From positions 186,001 to 250,000 of the forward strand of contig OZ247499.1 in NCBI GenBank assembly GCA_965233625.1: a DNA stretch of 64,000 nt, read 5' to 3'. The stretch comes from G965233625 sp965233625 (lineage in GTDB: Bacteria > Planctomycetota > Planctomycetia > Pirellulales > Pirellulaceae). The notes beneath the pieces are model-generated. The model saw nothing but the letters and a program-made list of their open reading frames with translations. It was not told the origin of the DNA and ran no database searches. The translations under genes were made by a program, and so were the position numbers. Position 1 is the first letter of the stretch. Each line of letters begins with the position of its first letter. This document shows, piece by piece, positions 17,357-26,198 of this stretch.

Positions 17357-18091
17357 TCATATCCGATCGTTGTCAGATACGTCCACGATCCAGGCATCCA
17401 ATGCTTTGCGTGACAGGATCTCACGGGTGAGGTTGAGCCAGGCTTCGCAATGATCCAGGATCATACTGTCCGCGGTGATGACGATGGCGTCACCGGCTGC
17501 GACAAGCAGCGGATCTGGATCTGCAACCAGTTCAACCTCCCAGTTCCAGCCCTGCGTGGCGGCAACTTCACGTAGCATTGTCTTAAGCCGCCCGCTGTTT
17601 GAAACGGGTTTGTCGAGCAGCCAGCGGCAACCTGCGACGGCTAGATGCTCGAGACATTCACCGGCGAGTTCGATGGCTTGGAGCGTGTCTTCCATCTTGC
17701 GATAGGTGCCATGCATACTTGCCAGGTCGCGGTAGCAGCCGTCAAAGCTCTTGAGAATCACGGCGCGGCCGAGGATGGCTTCAAGCGTGACAAGAAGATT
17801 AAACCCGTCGATCCACACGACCTTTTCCCGCAGCAGACTGGCCGGGACTTCATGCGTCGCCCGGCGTTCGCGCTGCGTGGCGGTGCACACAGCCCGGCGG
17901 ATGGCGGTACGCTGACGTTCAACAAGTTTGTACCTGTCCCCTACGATCTTCAGGGACGAAGGTTCCGCATAGCCACGCTGCAGAAGCCAGGCGAGGTCAA
18001 AAGCGGCGTCACGCAGCCGGTCCACCGCATCACCGTTGAACAGAGCTGCATCGCGCGGATGAGGACCGCAGTGTTTGCGTTTATCAGCCAT
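17357..18091 (-). CDS. DUF434 domain protein
   Basis: 244 residues matching the DUF434 family along its length: an N-terminal domain (HPRDAALF, LSWLL-like LAWLLQRGY, VGDRYKL, ERQR) and a C-terminal DUF5616-like domain with IDGFNLL, SMHGTYR, WLLDKPVSNSG and ITADSMILD. The C-terminal half has acidic residues arranged as in PIN/NYN-like folds, suggesting a nuclease-like role, but this is unproven. It lies 54 bases upstream of the six-gene run in the same direction; co-transcription is possible. Confidence 0.85.
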   Translation of the reverse strand: MADKRKHCGPHPRDAALFNGDAVDRLRDAAFDLAWLLQRGYAEPSSLKIVGDRYKLVERQRTAIRRAVCTATQRERRATHEVPASLLREKVVWIDGFNLLVTLEAILGRAVILKSFDGCYRDLASMHGTYRKMEDTLQAIELAGECLEHLAVAGCRWLLDKPVSNSGRLKTMLREVAATQGWNWEVELVADPDPLLVAAGDAIVITADSMILDHCEAWLNLTREILSRKALDAWIVDVSDNDRI

Positions 18092-18103
18092 CGCATTTCA
18101 AGA

Positions 18104-18141
18104 AATAAAAACGCCGCGGTCAGCAACTGCCAGCCGCGGCG
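18104..18141 (-). terminator. intrinsic terminator of the prenyltransferase-fold gene
   Basis: Perfect 8-bp stem, CGCCGCGG at 18112-18119 with CCGCGGCG at 18134-18141. On the minus strand it is followed by TTTTTATT. It lies just downstream of the gene ending at 18168. Confidence 0.8.
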
Positions 18142-18167
18142 GAGTGAAAAAGTGCACTAGCGGGAAG

Positions 18168-19289
18168 CTAGTTCGCTTGCGGCTTGGTGTACGACAAAGC
18201 CATCAAGGCGTAGGCGGTCACCAGATTCGGATCACCTTCCAGCCAACGGGTGGCGTCGTTCACCCACGAGCCATCACTCTGCTGGCGGGAGGCAAGTTCA
18301 GCGGTCAGTTCCTGCCGCCAGGGATGCTTCTTCCCGTCTGCATCTTCCAGTTGATCCTGGCCGACTGCATCCAATGCTTTGGCGAAGATGTGATAGTAAT
18401 AATACAGCCCAGACTGCCCCATACCGGGATTACTCTTCAGGTCGTAATGCGCGGAGATCCACTTTACCGCAGCTTTCACGCGTGGATCGTCTGGCTTCAC
18501 GCCGGCATAGATCATGCTCTTCAGGCCTGCATAGGTCATCGAGCCGTAACTACGTAGACCGCCATCGGGCGTCTCACCCGCCTGGCTGGAACCGCCGGCT
18601 GCTGCCGTGTAGTAGAAGCCGCCGTCGGGGTTCTTCGCTGCGTGTGGCGTGGTGTTGTGTTCCGTTTCCAGGTTCTGGCAGCGAGAGATAAATACAAGGG
18701 CGCGCTTCATCGCATCACTGTTGGCATCGTTACCAGCCGCCTTGAGTGCGTCCACCAGGAAGCTGGTGTTGGAAAGGTCTGGCCGCTTGTGCTTGCCATA
18801 GCCGGCGCCGCCGTAGCCGGGATGACTTTTATCTTTGTCTTCGTCTTCCGCCCATTGGATGCCTTTGACGAATTTGTCGGCTTTCTCGATGACCTTGGTG
18901 TACTGGCCTTTTTTGTTGGCTTCAGCGAAGCAAAGCACTGCCAGGCTCGTCTCGTAGTTGCGGTACAGCGAGCCTTCCTGATGGATGCCGCCATCTTCAC
19001 GCACATATTTTTCGACGTGCTTCAGGGCTTTCTGCACCACAGGATCTTCAGCGGGAACCCCATTCCGCAGCATAGCGGTGACCACCAGCGCGGTTACCGC
19101 CGGTCCGGTCGAAGGCGTGAAAGAACCATCGGGCTGCTGACCTTTGGAACGCAAAAAGTTAATGGCCTTGGCCACCGTCTTTTCGTGCGTCGCCTGCGGC
19201 GAATCTTCCGCGACCACGTGCGAGGCTGAAAACAGCGCAATTGAGGCAGCTAAGGCCAGGGTTAGATAATTTGTCAGGTTGGACTTCAT
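18168..19289 (-). CDS. exported prenyltransferase/squalene-cyclase-fold repeat protein
   Basis: 373 residues from the ATG at 19289, chosen because GGAG lies 9 bases upstream and the protein then begins with a proper signal peptide (ending HVVAE). The body has (alpha/alpha) toroid repeats of the terpenoid-cyclase/prenyltransferase type, with recurring DGG/DGSF and tryptophan-ending units (GQQPDGSF, GYGGAGYG, ASRQQSDGSW). These are not accompanied by the catalytic DxDD motif of squalene-hopene cyclases, so a binding or structural role outside the cytoplasm is more likely than cyclisation. It has its own promoter and terminator. Confidence 0.85.
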   Translation of the reverse strand: MKSNLTNYLTLALAASIALFSASHVVAEDSPQATHEKTVAKAINFLRSKGQQPDGSFTPSTGPAVTALVVTAMLRNGVPAEDPVVQKALKHVEKYVREDGGIHQEGSLYRNYETSLAVLCFAEANKKGQYTKVIEKADKFVKGIQWAEDEDKDKSHPGYGGAGYGKHKRPDLSNTSFLVDALKAAGNDANSDAMKRALVFISRCQNLETEHNTTPHAAKNPDGGFYYTAAAGGSSQAGETPDGGLRSYGSMTYAGLKSMIYAGVKPDDPRVKAAVKWISAHYDLKSNPGMGQSGLYYYYHIFAKALDAVGQDQLEDADGKKHPWRQELTAELASRQQSDGSWVNDATRWLEGDPNLVTAYALMALSYTKPQAN

Positions 19290-19373
19290 CAAACGCATCT
19301 CCATAAGAAGTGAGGCTACGTCGACCCGTTTGCACCACGCTACTACGGTCAATGCTTCGTTCCCCACTATCTT

Positions 19374-19403
19374 AGTATACCAAAGAGGCAGCTCTGCGGT
19401 GAA
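19374..19403 (-). promoter_or_regulatory. sigma70-like promoter for the gene ending at 18168
   Basis: On the minus strand: -35 TTCACC (19398-19403), an 18-base spacer and -10 TATACT (19374-19379), about 85 bases before the start at 19289. Confidence 0.4.
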
Positions 19404-19428
19404 TGAGTAAATTGTGGGAGCCTCTTGG
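19380..19428 (+). other. hairpin in candidate small RNA or leader
   Basis: CC plus AAGAGGC (19380-19389, one bulged A) pairs with GCCTCTT plus GG (19420-19428); inside is a small GCAG/CTGC stem. It lies 22 bases before the intrinsic terminator at 19451-19487, and no plus-strand gene precedes it. A convincing plus-strand promoter was not found. Confidence 0.35.
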
Positions 19429-19450
19429 ATTCCAAATCTACCGACTCTGC

Positions 19451-19487
19451 AAGTCCGCGATTTTGTGCAAACGCGGGCTTCTTTTTT
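19451..19487 (+). terminator. strong intrinsic terminator with no plus-strand gene upstream
   Basis: AAGTCCGCG (19451-19459), bulged A, TTT, loop TGTGC, AAA, CGCGGGCTT (19472-19480), then C and six T. Twelve pairs including one G-T. It stands 78 bases before the start of the FwdD-like gene, so it either ends a small RNA or works as an attenuator. Confidence 0.75.
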
Positions 19488-19564
19488 GAATGCCCGATTC
19501 GATTACAATGCGGCGGTTTATCTTTTGCCTTTAAATCGCCTCTAAAGATATGGGCTGTTCCCCG

Positions 19565-19915
19565 ATGTCCGAAACTTTCATCCTTATCCCAGGTCGCACG
19601 AGCAAGCAGGGTGCAGGCATCAGCGAGGGGAAGTTCGAGAAAAATTACCGGTCCGAAATCAACCGGCTGCAGGTCGCGCCGGAAGACATGGAGCGACTGG
19701 GTCTTGAAAAGGGCGACTGGGTGCGGATTCAGGGAGAACACGGCGCCATTGAGATCGAGATTACGCCGTCCAAAGGCGACGAACTTCCGCCCGGCATTCT
19801 GTTCATGGCTTACGGCGATCTTTCCAGCAAATTGATGGGCGCCGATACGCATGGCAGCGGAATGCCGACCAGTAAGGGGCTGGATGTCGAACTGAAAAAG
19901 ATCGACCGGCCATAG
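19565..19915 (+). CDS. FwdD-like molybdopterin-dinucleotide-binding protein
   Basis: 116 residues from ATG 19565 (an in-frame ATG lies at 19550). It matches the small molybdopterin-dinucleotide-binding barrel found as subunit D of formylmethanofuran dehydrogenase: LIPGR, DMERLGLEKGD, VRI, LPPGILFMAYG and a DTHGSGMPTSKG end. In bacteria with H4MPT-linked C1 metabolism such a subunit belongs to the formyltransferase/hydrolase complex. The other complex genes are not here, but fae, mtdB and ftr lie at 52583-54989, which supports the assignment. It is 57 bases ahead of the caspase-fold gene. A terminator hairpin lies in its leader. Confidence 0.75.
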   Translation: MSETFILIPGRTSKQGAGISEGKFEKNYRSEINRLQVAPEDMERLGLEKGDWVRIQGEHGAIEIEITPSKGDELPPGILFMAYGDLSSKLMGADTHGSGMPTSKGLDVELKKIDRP

Positions 19916-19972
19916 CCCGCCCGCCGCTCACTTTCCCGTTATGAATCCGCCGATCTTTCTCGCGGCCCGGTT

Positions 19973-21418
19973 ATGAACCATAGAGCGATTATCGTTGGCG
20001 TGTCGAACTACATCGACACGCAACTAGAGGATGCCAAGTTCTCGGCAGCAAATGCAGAGGCCGTCTCGAACGCCTTCACGGCAGCAGGCATCCCGCCAAG
20101 TCAGCAGATGCTACTGACGGATAAAGACGCCAACAGCGCAGCCGTCGGGTATGCGGTGCTCGAGGGTGCTGAACGCGTTGCTGAAGACGCCACGCTGTAC
20201 TTTTATTTCAGCGGCTATGGGTTTTCATCCGCTGGCGAGAATTATCTTGCCTGCTACAACACGCAACTTGACGACGCTGACGATACTTCGCTTCGTCTGG
20301 AGATGCTTTTAGACAACATCTCCCGGATGCAATGTCAGGTTGTACTGCTGCTGGATGGCGTGGATCAAACGCCTTTGATGCGCGAGCATTTAAAGCGATT
20401 CAAGACAAGCGAACTGGAAGACCGCCTGGACGACTTTGACCATTGCCTGTGCCTGACATCGTGCAAGGCTAAGGAAACATCGCATGCGCCGCGTGGCATG
20501 AAGCGAAGTGTGTGGACACATCATCTGGTCGAAGCGATCAGCGGGGAAGCTGGCCTGGCGTTACCGCTTCAAGGCGTAGCATTACAGCAGCACTTGCAGG
20601 TGGAAACGCCGCGTACGCTGACGCGGACCATCTCGGCAGCCGGTCTGCAATCTCCGCAGATTTATGGCAATCCAGAACTGCAACTTGTAGCGGCGTCGCA
20701 ACCGCTGCTCTCTGGTGAACCGGCGCCGCCGGCAGCGGACGACAACCTTTACGAAGGCGTTTCCCTGCGCAGCGAAACCTACTGCCGCGTGCGCGATCTG
20801 CCGGGTTGGAAGCGGACTTACCGTGTGCCAGATAAGGCGGACGATGCAAACAATGCGTTCATCGCCAGGCTTGTAGAGAAAGAACTAACACGCGACCTGG
20901 ATAACGTGTTTAGCGGGCTTAAGAAAGCGTTTGCCTTTAAGCGTCGCGATGTCGAGGCGCCTGAGCCAGCTGCCGGGGCTGGGTCGATTCTCACGCCTTA
21001 TTTCAACTACTCGATTGCAATTATTCTGAATCCCGATGATCCGTCCGAAGCCATCTGGACCCGCCGCATTGACGCCATTCGTCAGCCAGAACAGCTTACA
21101 ACCAAGGCATTTGAAACGGTGTTTGAGAACGCGTTTGACACCATCGACTGCACCTTCCCGGCGCCCGTGGATGTTGAGGCTTTTATTGACGGCGTTGAAG
21201 ATGCAGAACTGCCTGACCTGACCATCGACTACGATCGTGAGGCGACCTACTGCAATCTGGAACTGCGTGGCGCCGCAGGCGAGCTGCAACTGACGGCGGT
21301 TCTGCTTTCCATTACACATCCTGCATCGCCGACTACGGCGGCGCTTGTGGAATCTTACGAGACGATTCGTTCGTTCGTATCCGGGCACGGTTTGCCGTTG
21401 CAGCCGTTGTCGTCTTGA
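19973..21418 (+). CDS. caspase-fold protein lacking the catalytic dyad
   Basis: 481 residues. Residues 3-230 follow the peptidase C14 (orthocaspase) p20 layout: RAIIVGVSNY, a strand ending YFYFSGYG, and VVLLLDGVD. The catalytic His of the SGHG motif is Tyr82 and the Cys of the LDxC motif is Val130, so the protein should not cleave peptides. The C-terminal half (about 240-481) is acidic, with no domain I recognise and no membrane segment. His-to-Tyr replacements are known among cyanobacterial pseudo-orthocaspases. It ends 14 bases from the convergent cytochrome gene. The role may be scaffold-like. Confidence 0.85.
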   Translation: MNHRAIIVGVSNYIDTQLEDAKFSAANAEAVSNAFTAAGIPPSQQMLLTDKDANSAAVGYAVLEGAERVAEDATLYFYFSGYGFSSAGENYLACYNTQLDDADDTSLRLEMLLDNISRMQCQVVLLLDGVDQTPLMREHLKRFKTSELEDRLDDFDHCLCLTSCKAKETSHAPRGMKRSVWTHHLVEAISGEAGLALPLQGVALQQHLQVETPRTLTRTISAAGLQSPQIYGNPELQLVAASQPLLSGEPAPPAADDNLYEGVSLRSETYCRVRDLPGWKRTYRVPDKADDANNAFIARLVEKELTRDLDNVFSGLKKAFAFKRRDVEAPEPAAGAGSILTPYFNYSIAIILNPDDPSEAIWTRRIDAIRQPEQLTTKAFETVFENAFDTIDCTFPAPVDVEAFIDGVEDAELPDLTIDYDREATYCNLELRGAAGELQLTAVLLSITHPASPTTAALVESYETIRSFVSGHGLPLQPLSS

Positions 21419-21432
21419 TCAGCAGTCCGAAG

Positions 21433-24051
21433 CTACTCGTCGCCGTCCTGTTTACCGGCGCCGGGCTGACCCGGCACATTGGCGGCGCCGCCCGCGATAC
21501 CGCCTTGAATACGGCGGAGCAATCCTTGATTGCCGGGCGTTGGCTGCATTTCAAGCAATCGCCCGCACAATTTAAGCGCCTCTTCAAAGCGTTCCAGTTT
21601 CTCCAGCAGCAGCGTTAACGCCAGCAGGAACTGCGGATTTTCCGGCTCTATTTCAACAGCGCGCCGCAACGCTTTTTCTGCTTCTTCTAACTGGCCGTTC
21701 AAATAGGCAGCGAAGCCGTAGCGGTATTGAATAACACCATTGTCGGGCGCCAGGCGGGCATCGCGGCCCATCAGCACGAGTTCTTCCGCACGAAGTTGCG
21801 CCAGTCTTGCCGCGTAACCTGCAGCTTCTCCGGCAAGCTTCTCCGCCTCAGGCCGTTTGCGTTGAATCACAAGCTGCTGAGCACGCTGCATGATGCTGCG
21901 TTGTTTGCGGTCAAAAAGTTCCGCCAGATTGGAACGCGGCCCGGTCACCGTCGGCTGCACGCGGATCGCTGTTTCATAAGCGCGGATTGCATCGTCTTCC
22001 CGGCCAAGATTCTCATAGAAGGAACCAAGTGTCAGATGGGCGGCCGCGCGGTCGTTGGTTTCCATCAGGCCGGTGCGGAATTCTTCGGTCGCTTTATCGA
22101 ATGCATCGCGCTGCTTGGTCGTGGTCAGCTTGCCCCACAACTCACGTGGAACAAACGACAGCGTCCGGGCTGCTTCGCCACGCACCGCACGGCTAGAATC
22201 TGTTAGACGCTCTAGAACGGGCTCGACAAAAGGCTCGAAAAATTCCGCCAATGCGGTGAGTTGCTGCGGTTCCAGCTTGCTGAGATTGCCCGCTTGCGCG
22301 GCGGACTGTTCGTAGAACGTCGGGTAGTGCATCAGCGCGGCAATGCGAACCTGTGGATCGGCGTCCTGCAACGCCGCCTTCGCACGTTTCATCTGTTCGG
22401 GTGTGCTGTACCGCGTCAGTTCAAACAGTGCGGTCGCGCGGACGATGGCGGGCAGCGATTGATTTCGCGAGATCCGCATCAATTCGTCCGCAGCGTCAGG
22501 TTCATCACCGCTGCTGGTATTTTCGCGCGGGTCGATCGGTTGACGGGCGTGATGGAAGGCGGCCGAGAAGTGCTCGTCCGCCGGGGGCTTCTTACGTTGC
22601 CCGTACCACTTCACCACATTATCCAGCGCCCATTGGTCCATCTCGGTCAGGTGCGCCTTGACCTCGGCGTCCTGCTTCGCAACGCGTAACCAGTCGTTGT
22701 ATTGCCGCAGTTCTTTTTGGGTTTCTTCCGGGAGCTTTTGTTTGATTTTATCTTCATCCAGATGGCAGCCCGTGCACGAATTGGGCGCGTTGAACGCCAC
22801 CGATAGATCAGGCCGCGGCACCCGCAGGCTATGGTCACGACGCGGGTCGATCTCCATATAAGTGCTTTCCGGCATGTGGCACTCGACGCACTGGGCGCCC
22901 TGCGAGCCGGCTTTGTGGTGATGATGCGCCGGAGTGTCGTACTTTGCTTCCGGGTGCGCGTGGCAGGAGGTGCAAAGCTTGTTGCCCTGATGTTTCACCT
23001 TTGCCGTGTGTGGGTTGTGGCAATCGGTGCAGCGGATGCCCTTATGGTACATCTTGCTCTGAATGAACGACCCATGCACATACACTTCGTCCAGTATCTG
23101 CCCGTCTACGTGATAGGTTTCTTCACGCAAAAGCTCGTTGGCGTAGAAGTCGTAAAACTCATCGCCTGGCCGGAAATCCGGGTGCACGATCCGCCGCCTG
23201 GAATGGCAACGCACGCATGTTGAAATTTCGTTCTTGGGATCGTCACCCTTGAGCTTGGCAAGGCCGTAGCCCTGCTCACGGTCCCAGAAGAGCGACGTCC
23301 TCTCTGCCAGTTGCACGTGCGTGCTGCCCGGTCCGTGACAAGCTTCGCAACTAACGTCAATCTCGGCATAAGTTGTATGGTACCGCTGCGTATCAGCGTG
23401 ATAATTCTTCTTCAGATCCGTTGAATGACAATCGGCGCACATCGTGTTCCAGCACTGTGCGTACCCGGTCCAGTGCAAAGGATCGCCCGGCTCCAGTTTT
23501 TCTTTGACGTCTGGTGCGGGCAGATAAAACCACTTCTTTTTGTTCGTGTCCCATGAGATACGCAGCACCTGCAGGCGGCCGATTTCTTCGTCGGGCATGC
23601 CGGGTTCACGATCGAACTCGACCATGTACTGCTGGATCGGATCGACGCCAAAGACATATTTGATCTCGAAGTCGGCCATCTTTCCGTCTGGCCCTTCGGT
23701 GTGCACCATGAATTTATCGCCGTCGCGGAACATCCGCGATTCGATGCCATGCTGCTCGATGGTGGCGTTCTCAAAATCCGCCAGCACCGTTTCAGCGGTG
23801 GCGATATCCATCGCGCGGTCGTGGTGCGAATGTTGAAATTCCGCTGCCTGTTGCTGATGGCATTTCACGCAAGACTGACGGCCGACGTATTTTGCCTGAG
23901 AGCGTTTGGGCGCCGGGCGCCAGTAATAGTCTGCGTAAACCAGACCCCCGGCGACGGTCAGCAGGAGGATTGCCACCAGGGCTGTGACTACTCGCGTATT
24001 GAAAAGCGAGGAGTTGGATCTGGTGGTAGGGGCGTTTTTGGATTTAGGCAT
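21433..24051 (-). CDS. octahaem c-type cytochrome with HEAT and TPR repeats
   Basis: 872 residues. A membrane anchor or signal lies at 20-41. Eight CxxCH motifs follow (CVKCH at 61-65, then CADCH, CEACH, CVRCH, CTDCH, CTSCH, CVECH, CTGCH), all within the first half, in a cytochrome c554/multihaem arrangement. The second half holds HEAT-like repeats (ADPQVRIAAL, SSRAVRGEAA) and TPR units (AIRAYETAIRVQP, EKALRRAVEIEPENP). The family is exported and thought to move electrons outside the cytoplasm or to reduce a nitrogen or sulfur species; the substrate is unknown. It is the second gene after the sulfatase going leftwards in the same direction? The sulfatase lies 198 bases downstream of nothing shared, so separate transcription is possible. 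Confidence 0.9.
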   Translation of the reverse strand: MPKSKNAPTTRSNSSLFNTRVVTALVAILLLTVAGGLVYADYYWRPAPKRSQAKYVGRQSCVKCHQQQAAEFQHSHHDRAMDIATAETVLADFENATIEQHGIESRMFRDGDKFMVHTEGPDGKMADFEIKYVFGVDPIQQYMVEFDREPGMPDEEIGRLQVLRISWDTNKKKWFYLPAPDVKEKLEPGDPLHWTGYAQCWNTMCADCHSTDLKKNYHADTQRYHTTYAEIDVSCEACHGPGSTHVQLAERTSLFWDREQGYGLAKLKGDDPKNEISTCVRCHSRRRIVHPDFRPGDEFYDFYANELLREETYHVDGQILDEVYVHGSFIQSKMYHKGIRCTDCHNPHTAKVKHQGNKLCTSCHAHPEAKYDTPAHHHHKAGSQGAQCVECHMPESTYMEIDPRRDHSLRVPRPDLSVAFNAPNSCTGCHLDEDKIKQKLPEETQKELRQYNDWLRVAKQDAEVKAHLTEMDQWALDNVVKWYGQRKKPPADEHFSAAFHHARQPIDPRENTSSGDEPDAADELMRISRNQSLPAIVRATALFELTRYSTPEQMKRAKAALQDADPQVRIAALMHYPTFYEQSAAQAGNLSKLEPQQLTALAEFFEPFVEPVLERLTDSSRAVRGEAARTLSFVPRELWGKLTTTKQRDAFDKATEEFRTGLMETNDRAAAHLTLGSFYENLGREDDAIRAYETAIRVQPTVTGPRSNLAELFDRKQRSIMQRAQQLVIQRKRPEAEKLAGEAAGYAARLAQLRAEELVLMGRDARLAPDNGVIQYRYGFAAYLNGQLEEAEKALRRAVEIEPENPQFLLALTLLLEKLERFEEALKLCGRLLEMQPTPGNQGLLRRIQGGIAGGAANVPGQPGAGKQDGDE

Positions 24052-24249
24052 TTCGGCGGATCAATCGCAGAGTAGCGGCAAGAGCTTACTCTTCAATTAT
24101 TTGCCGCAAGCCGGTATCACGCAACGGGCTGCGACAGAATGCACCCCAGCGGCGCGTCTTAGGGCCGGTTTGTTCCCTTCAATCGCGCAGAACGGCGCCG
24201 GCGCACGCAACTTCTGGAAGCATGTGCCGGCGATTCCGGGCCGTATCCG

Positions 24250-25779
24250 TTAGAACGGCGATTTCCCATGACCGGGCGCCGGTTGCTTGTTCGCAAGACG
24301 TCCGCTTGGCTTCCAGGCCGGGTGCGGAGTGTGGGCCTCTTTCATCATGGCTTCCAGTTTCTTCACAACGTCCGGGTGCTTGTCGGCGATGTCCGTTGCT
24401 TCTCCCAGGTCTTGCGACAGGTCGTAAAGCTGCGTTTTGCCGGTGAACATGGGCATGCGGATGGCTTTCCACTTGCCGCTACGGACCGCCTGCTTGCTGC
24501 CCCGTTCGTAAAATTCCCAGTACAGATACTCGTGCTTTTTCTGCGAAGCTTCATTGCCACGAAGTACCGGGACGAAGCTGATTGAGTCCGTTCCAGCAGG
24601 CGTTTCCTGCCCGGTCAGCTCTGCAACGGTCGCCATGAGATCGCCAAAGTAGCCGATGTGGTGCGATACGCTGCCCGCCGGCGTAACGCCGGGCCACCTG
24701 GCGATAGTCGGCATGCGGATACCGCCTTCATACAAGTCGCGTTTCATTCCGCGCAACGGACCGGCCGGCGTGAACCGCTGCGGATTGTGGCCGCCTTCAT
24801 TGTGCGGGCCGTTGTCACTTGTGAAGATGACCAGGGTCTTTTCGTCGATCTCCAGCTTCTTAAGCAACGCAATCAAGCGCCCGATGTCGCTGTCCATCCG
24901 CGTGATCATGGCCGCTTGCCCCTTGTCCTGTTTGGGCCAGGGCATGTCTTTGTAGATGCCATAGTCGGGCACTTCCTGTCCATCGCCCGTGCCCCGTGTG
25001 CCTTCGTTATTGGCGTGCGGAACAGTCAGTGCGACGTAGAGAAAGAACGGCTGGTTGCGATTGTCTTCAACAAACTTCAACGCTTCGTTCATGACCAGGT
25101 CGTGCGTGTAGTCAACGCGTTTGGTCGCGTATCCGCCCCGGAAGCCGCCGTATACCCGCTCATTTTTCTTAACAACATTCCGCAGCGGCGCCTTCTCCGT
25201 ATTCCGCCAGAGGAATTCCGGGTAATAGTTGTGGGCGTGAACCTGATTGAGGTAACCAAAGAAATGGTCGAAGCCCTGCTTGTTGGGCAAACCGCTGCGG
25301 CCACCTTCTACCGCGTCGCCAAGCCCCCACTTCCCGCACAACGCTGTTTTATATCCAGCCTGCTTCGCGACTTCCGCGACCGTTACGTCAGCATCGCGCA
25401 ACGTCTGAATGGCCATGTTGCCGCCAGCGTTACCACGCACGTGCGTGTGACCCATATGCTTACCCGTCATCAGCACGCTCCGCGAAGGGGCGCAGACAGT
25501 TGCTCCGGCGTAGAACTGCGAAAACCGCATGCCCTCCTGAGCCATCTGATCCAGATGGGGCGTCTTGATCAGCTTCTGACCAAAGCAACCAAGTTCACCA
25601 TAACCCAGGTCGTCCGCCATGATGAAGATGATGTTCGGCCGCGTTGATTCATCGGCGTTGACTTGCTGAACAGAAACAGCTTGTGTGATGAACGCCGCAA
25701 CGGCGAGTATCGTGATTGTCGCCACACTATCGAATAAATGAGGCGGGAGTGACCGTGTTATGGCAAGGAATTGAAGCAT
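24250..25779 (-). CDS. exported type I sulfatase
   Basis: 509 residues from the ATG at 25779, which gives a signal peptide ending near VNA; a longer frame to 25821 has no leader logic. The catalytic CAPSR motif (Cys96 in this numbering) is the formylglycine site, in YAGATVCAPSRS. Metal-binding residues are in MADDLGYGELG and in TSDNG. Arylsulfatase/heparan-type sulfatases of this family remove sulfate esters from polysaccharides and are greatly expanded in planctomycetes. The exact polymer is unknown. The gene lies upstream of nothing on its strand except the cytochrome gene's own promoter region at 24052-24249. Confidence 0.93.
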   Translation of the reverse strand: MLQFLAITRSLPPHLFDSVATITILAVAAFITQAVSVQQVNADESTRPNIIFIMADDLGYGELGCFGQKLIKTPHLDQMAQEGMRFSQFYAGATVCAPSRSVLMTGKHMGHTHVRGNAGGNMAIQTLRDADVTVAEVAKQAGYKTALCGKWGLGDAVEGGRSGLPNKQGFDHFFGYLNQVHAHNYYPEFLWRNTEKAPLRNVVKKNERVYGGFRGGYATKRVDYTHDLVMNEALKFVEDNRNQPFFLYVALTVPHANNEGTRGTGDGQEVPDYGIYKDMPWPKQDKGQAAMITRMDSDIGRLIALLKKLEIDEKTLVIFTSDNGPHNEGGHNPQRFTPAGPLRGMKRDLYEGGIRMPTIARWPGVTPAGSVSHHIGYFGDLMATVAELTGQETPAGTDSISFVPVLRGNEASQKKHEYLYWEFYERGSKQAVRSGKWKAIRMPMFTGKTQLYDLSQDLGEATDIADKHPDVVKKLEAMMKEAHTPHPAWKPSGRLANKQPAPGHGKSPF

Positions 25780-26198
25780 CTTAAATCCACTCTTTTGATT
25801 TTGTGCGATTCTCGCTCGCAAACCAACACGCTACTCGGGCGTCAAGAAACAAGCGACTGCAGGCGGCGGCAACATGACTGCCCTGGGCGGCAACGAACCT
25901 AGCTACGGCTCTACATGCATTGTCTTTCCCATCACCTGCCTAGTCAATTGCTGACAAATCTGTGCAAACAGGTAAGACGCGCCTGAAATACGGGCCCTTG
26001 GACAGCAGGCGCCTGGGTATTTAGACTACACGGGATAGCACCTTCGCGTATGTTGATGCCCCCAATAAGTGGCTATGCTCCCGCCCTTGGTGCGAAGGCG
26101 ATGAATAAACTCGACGGGATGAGAAATGTCTGTTGCGCACCATGCGTTTCATAGTTGCGTCCGACCATTTCCGGCATACTTTTGACAAGGATCTCACG
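25780..26198. other. divergent intergenic region
   Basis: 419 bases between the divergent sulfatase and the LPP20/FlgT-like gene, so it should hold both promoters. I see no convincing sigma70 match in either direction. It contains the palindrome CAGGCGCCTG and a 7-bp inverted pair CCTTCGC / GCGAAGG (about 26042 and 26092). No gene is supported. Confidence 0.6.

Noticed and set aside
24658..25647. 329-residue plus-strand frame opposite the sulfatase
   Set aside because: It lies wholly within a gene with clear catalytic motifs on the other strand and has no domain.
26133..26198. ATG start at 26133 for the LPP20/FlgT-like protein
   Set aside because: It adds a charged leader before a clear signal peptide; GTG 26199 has AAGGA upstream.
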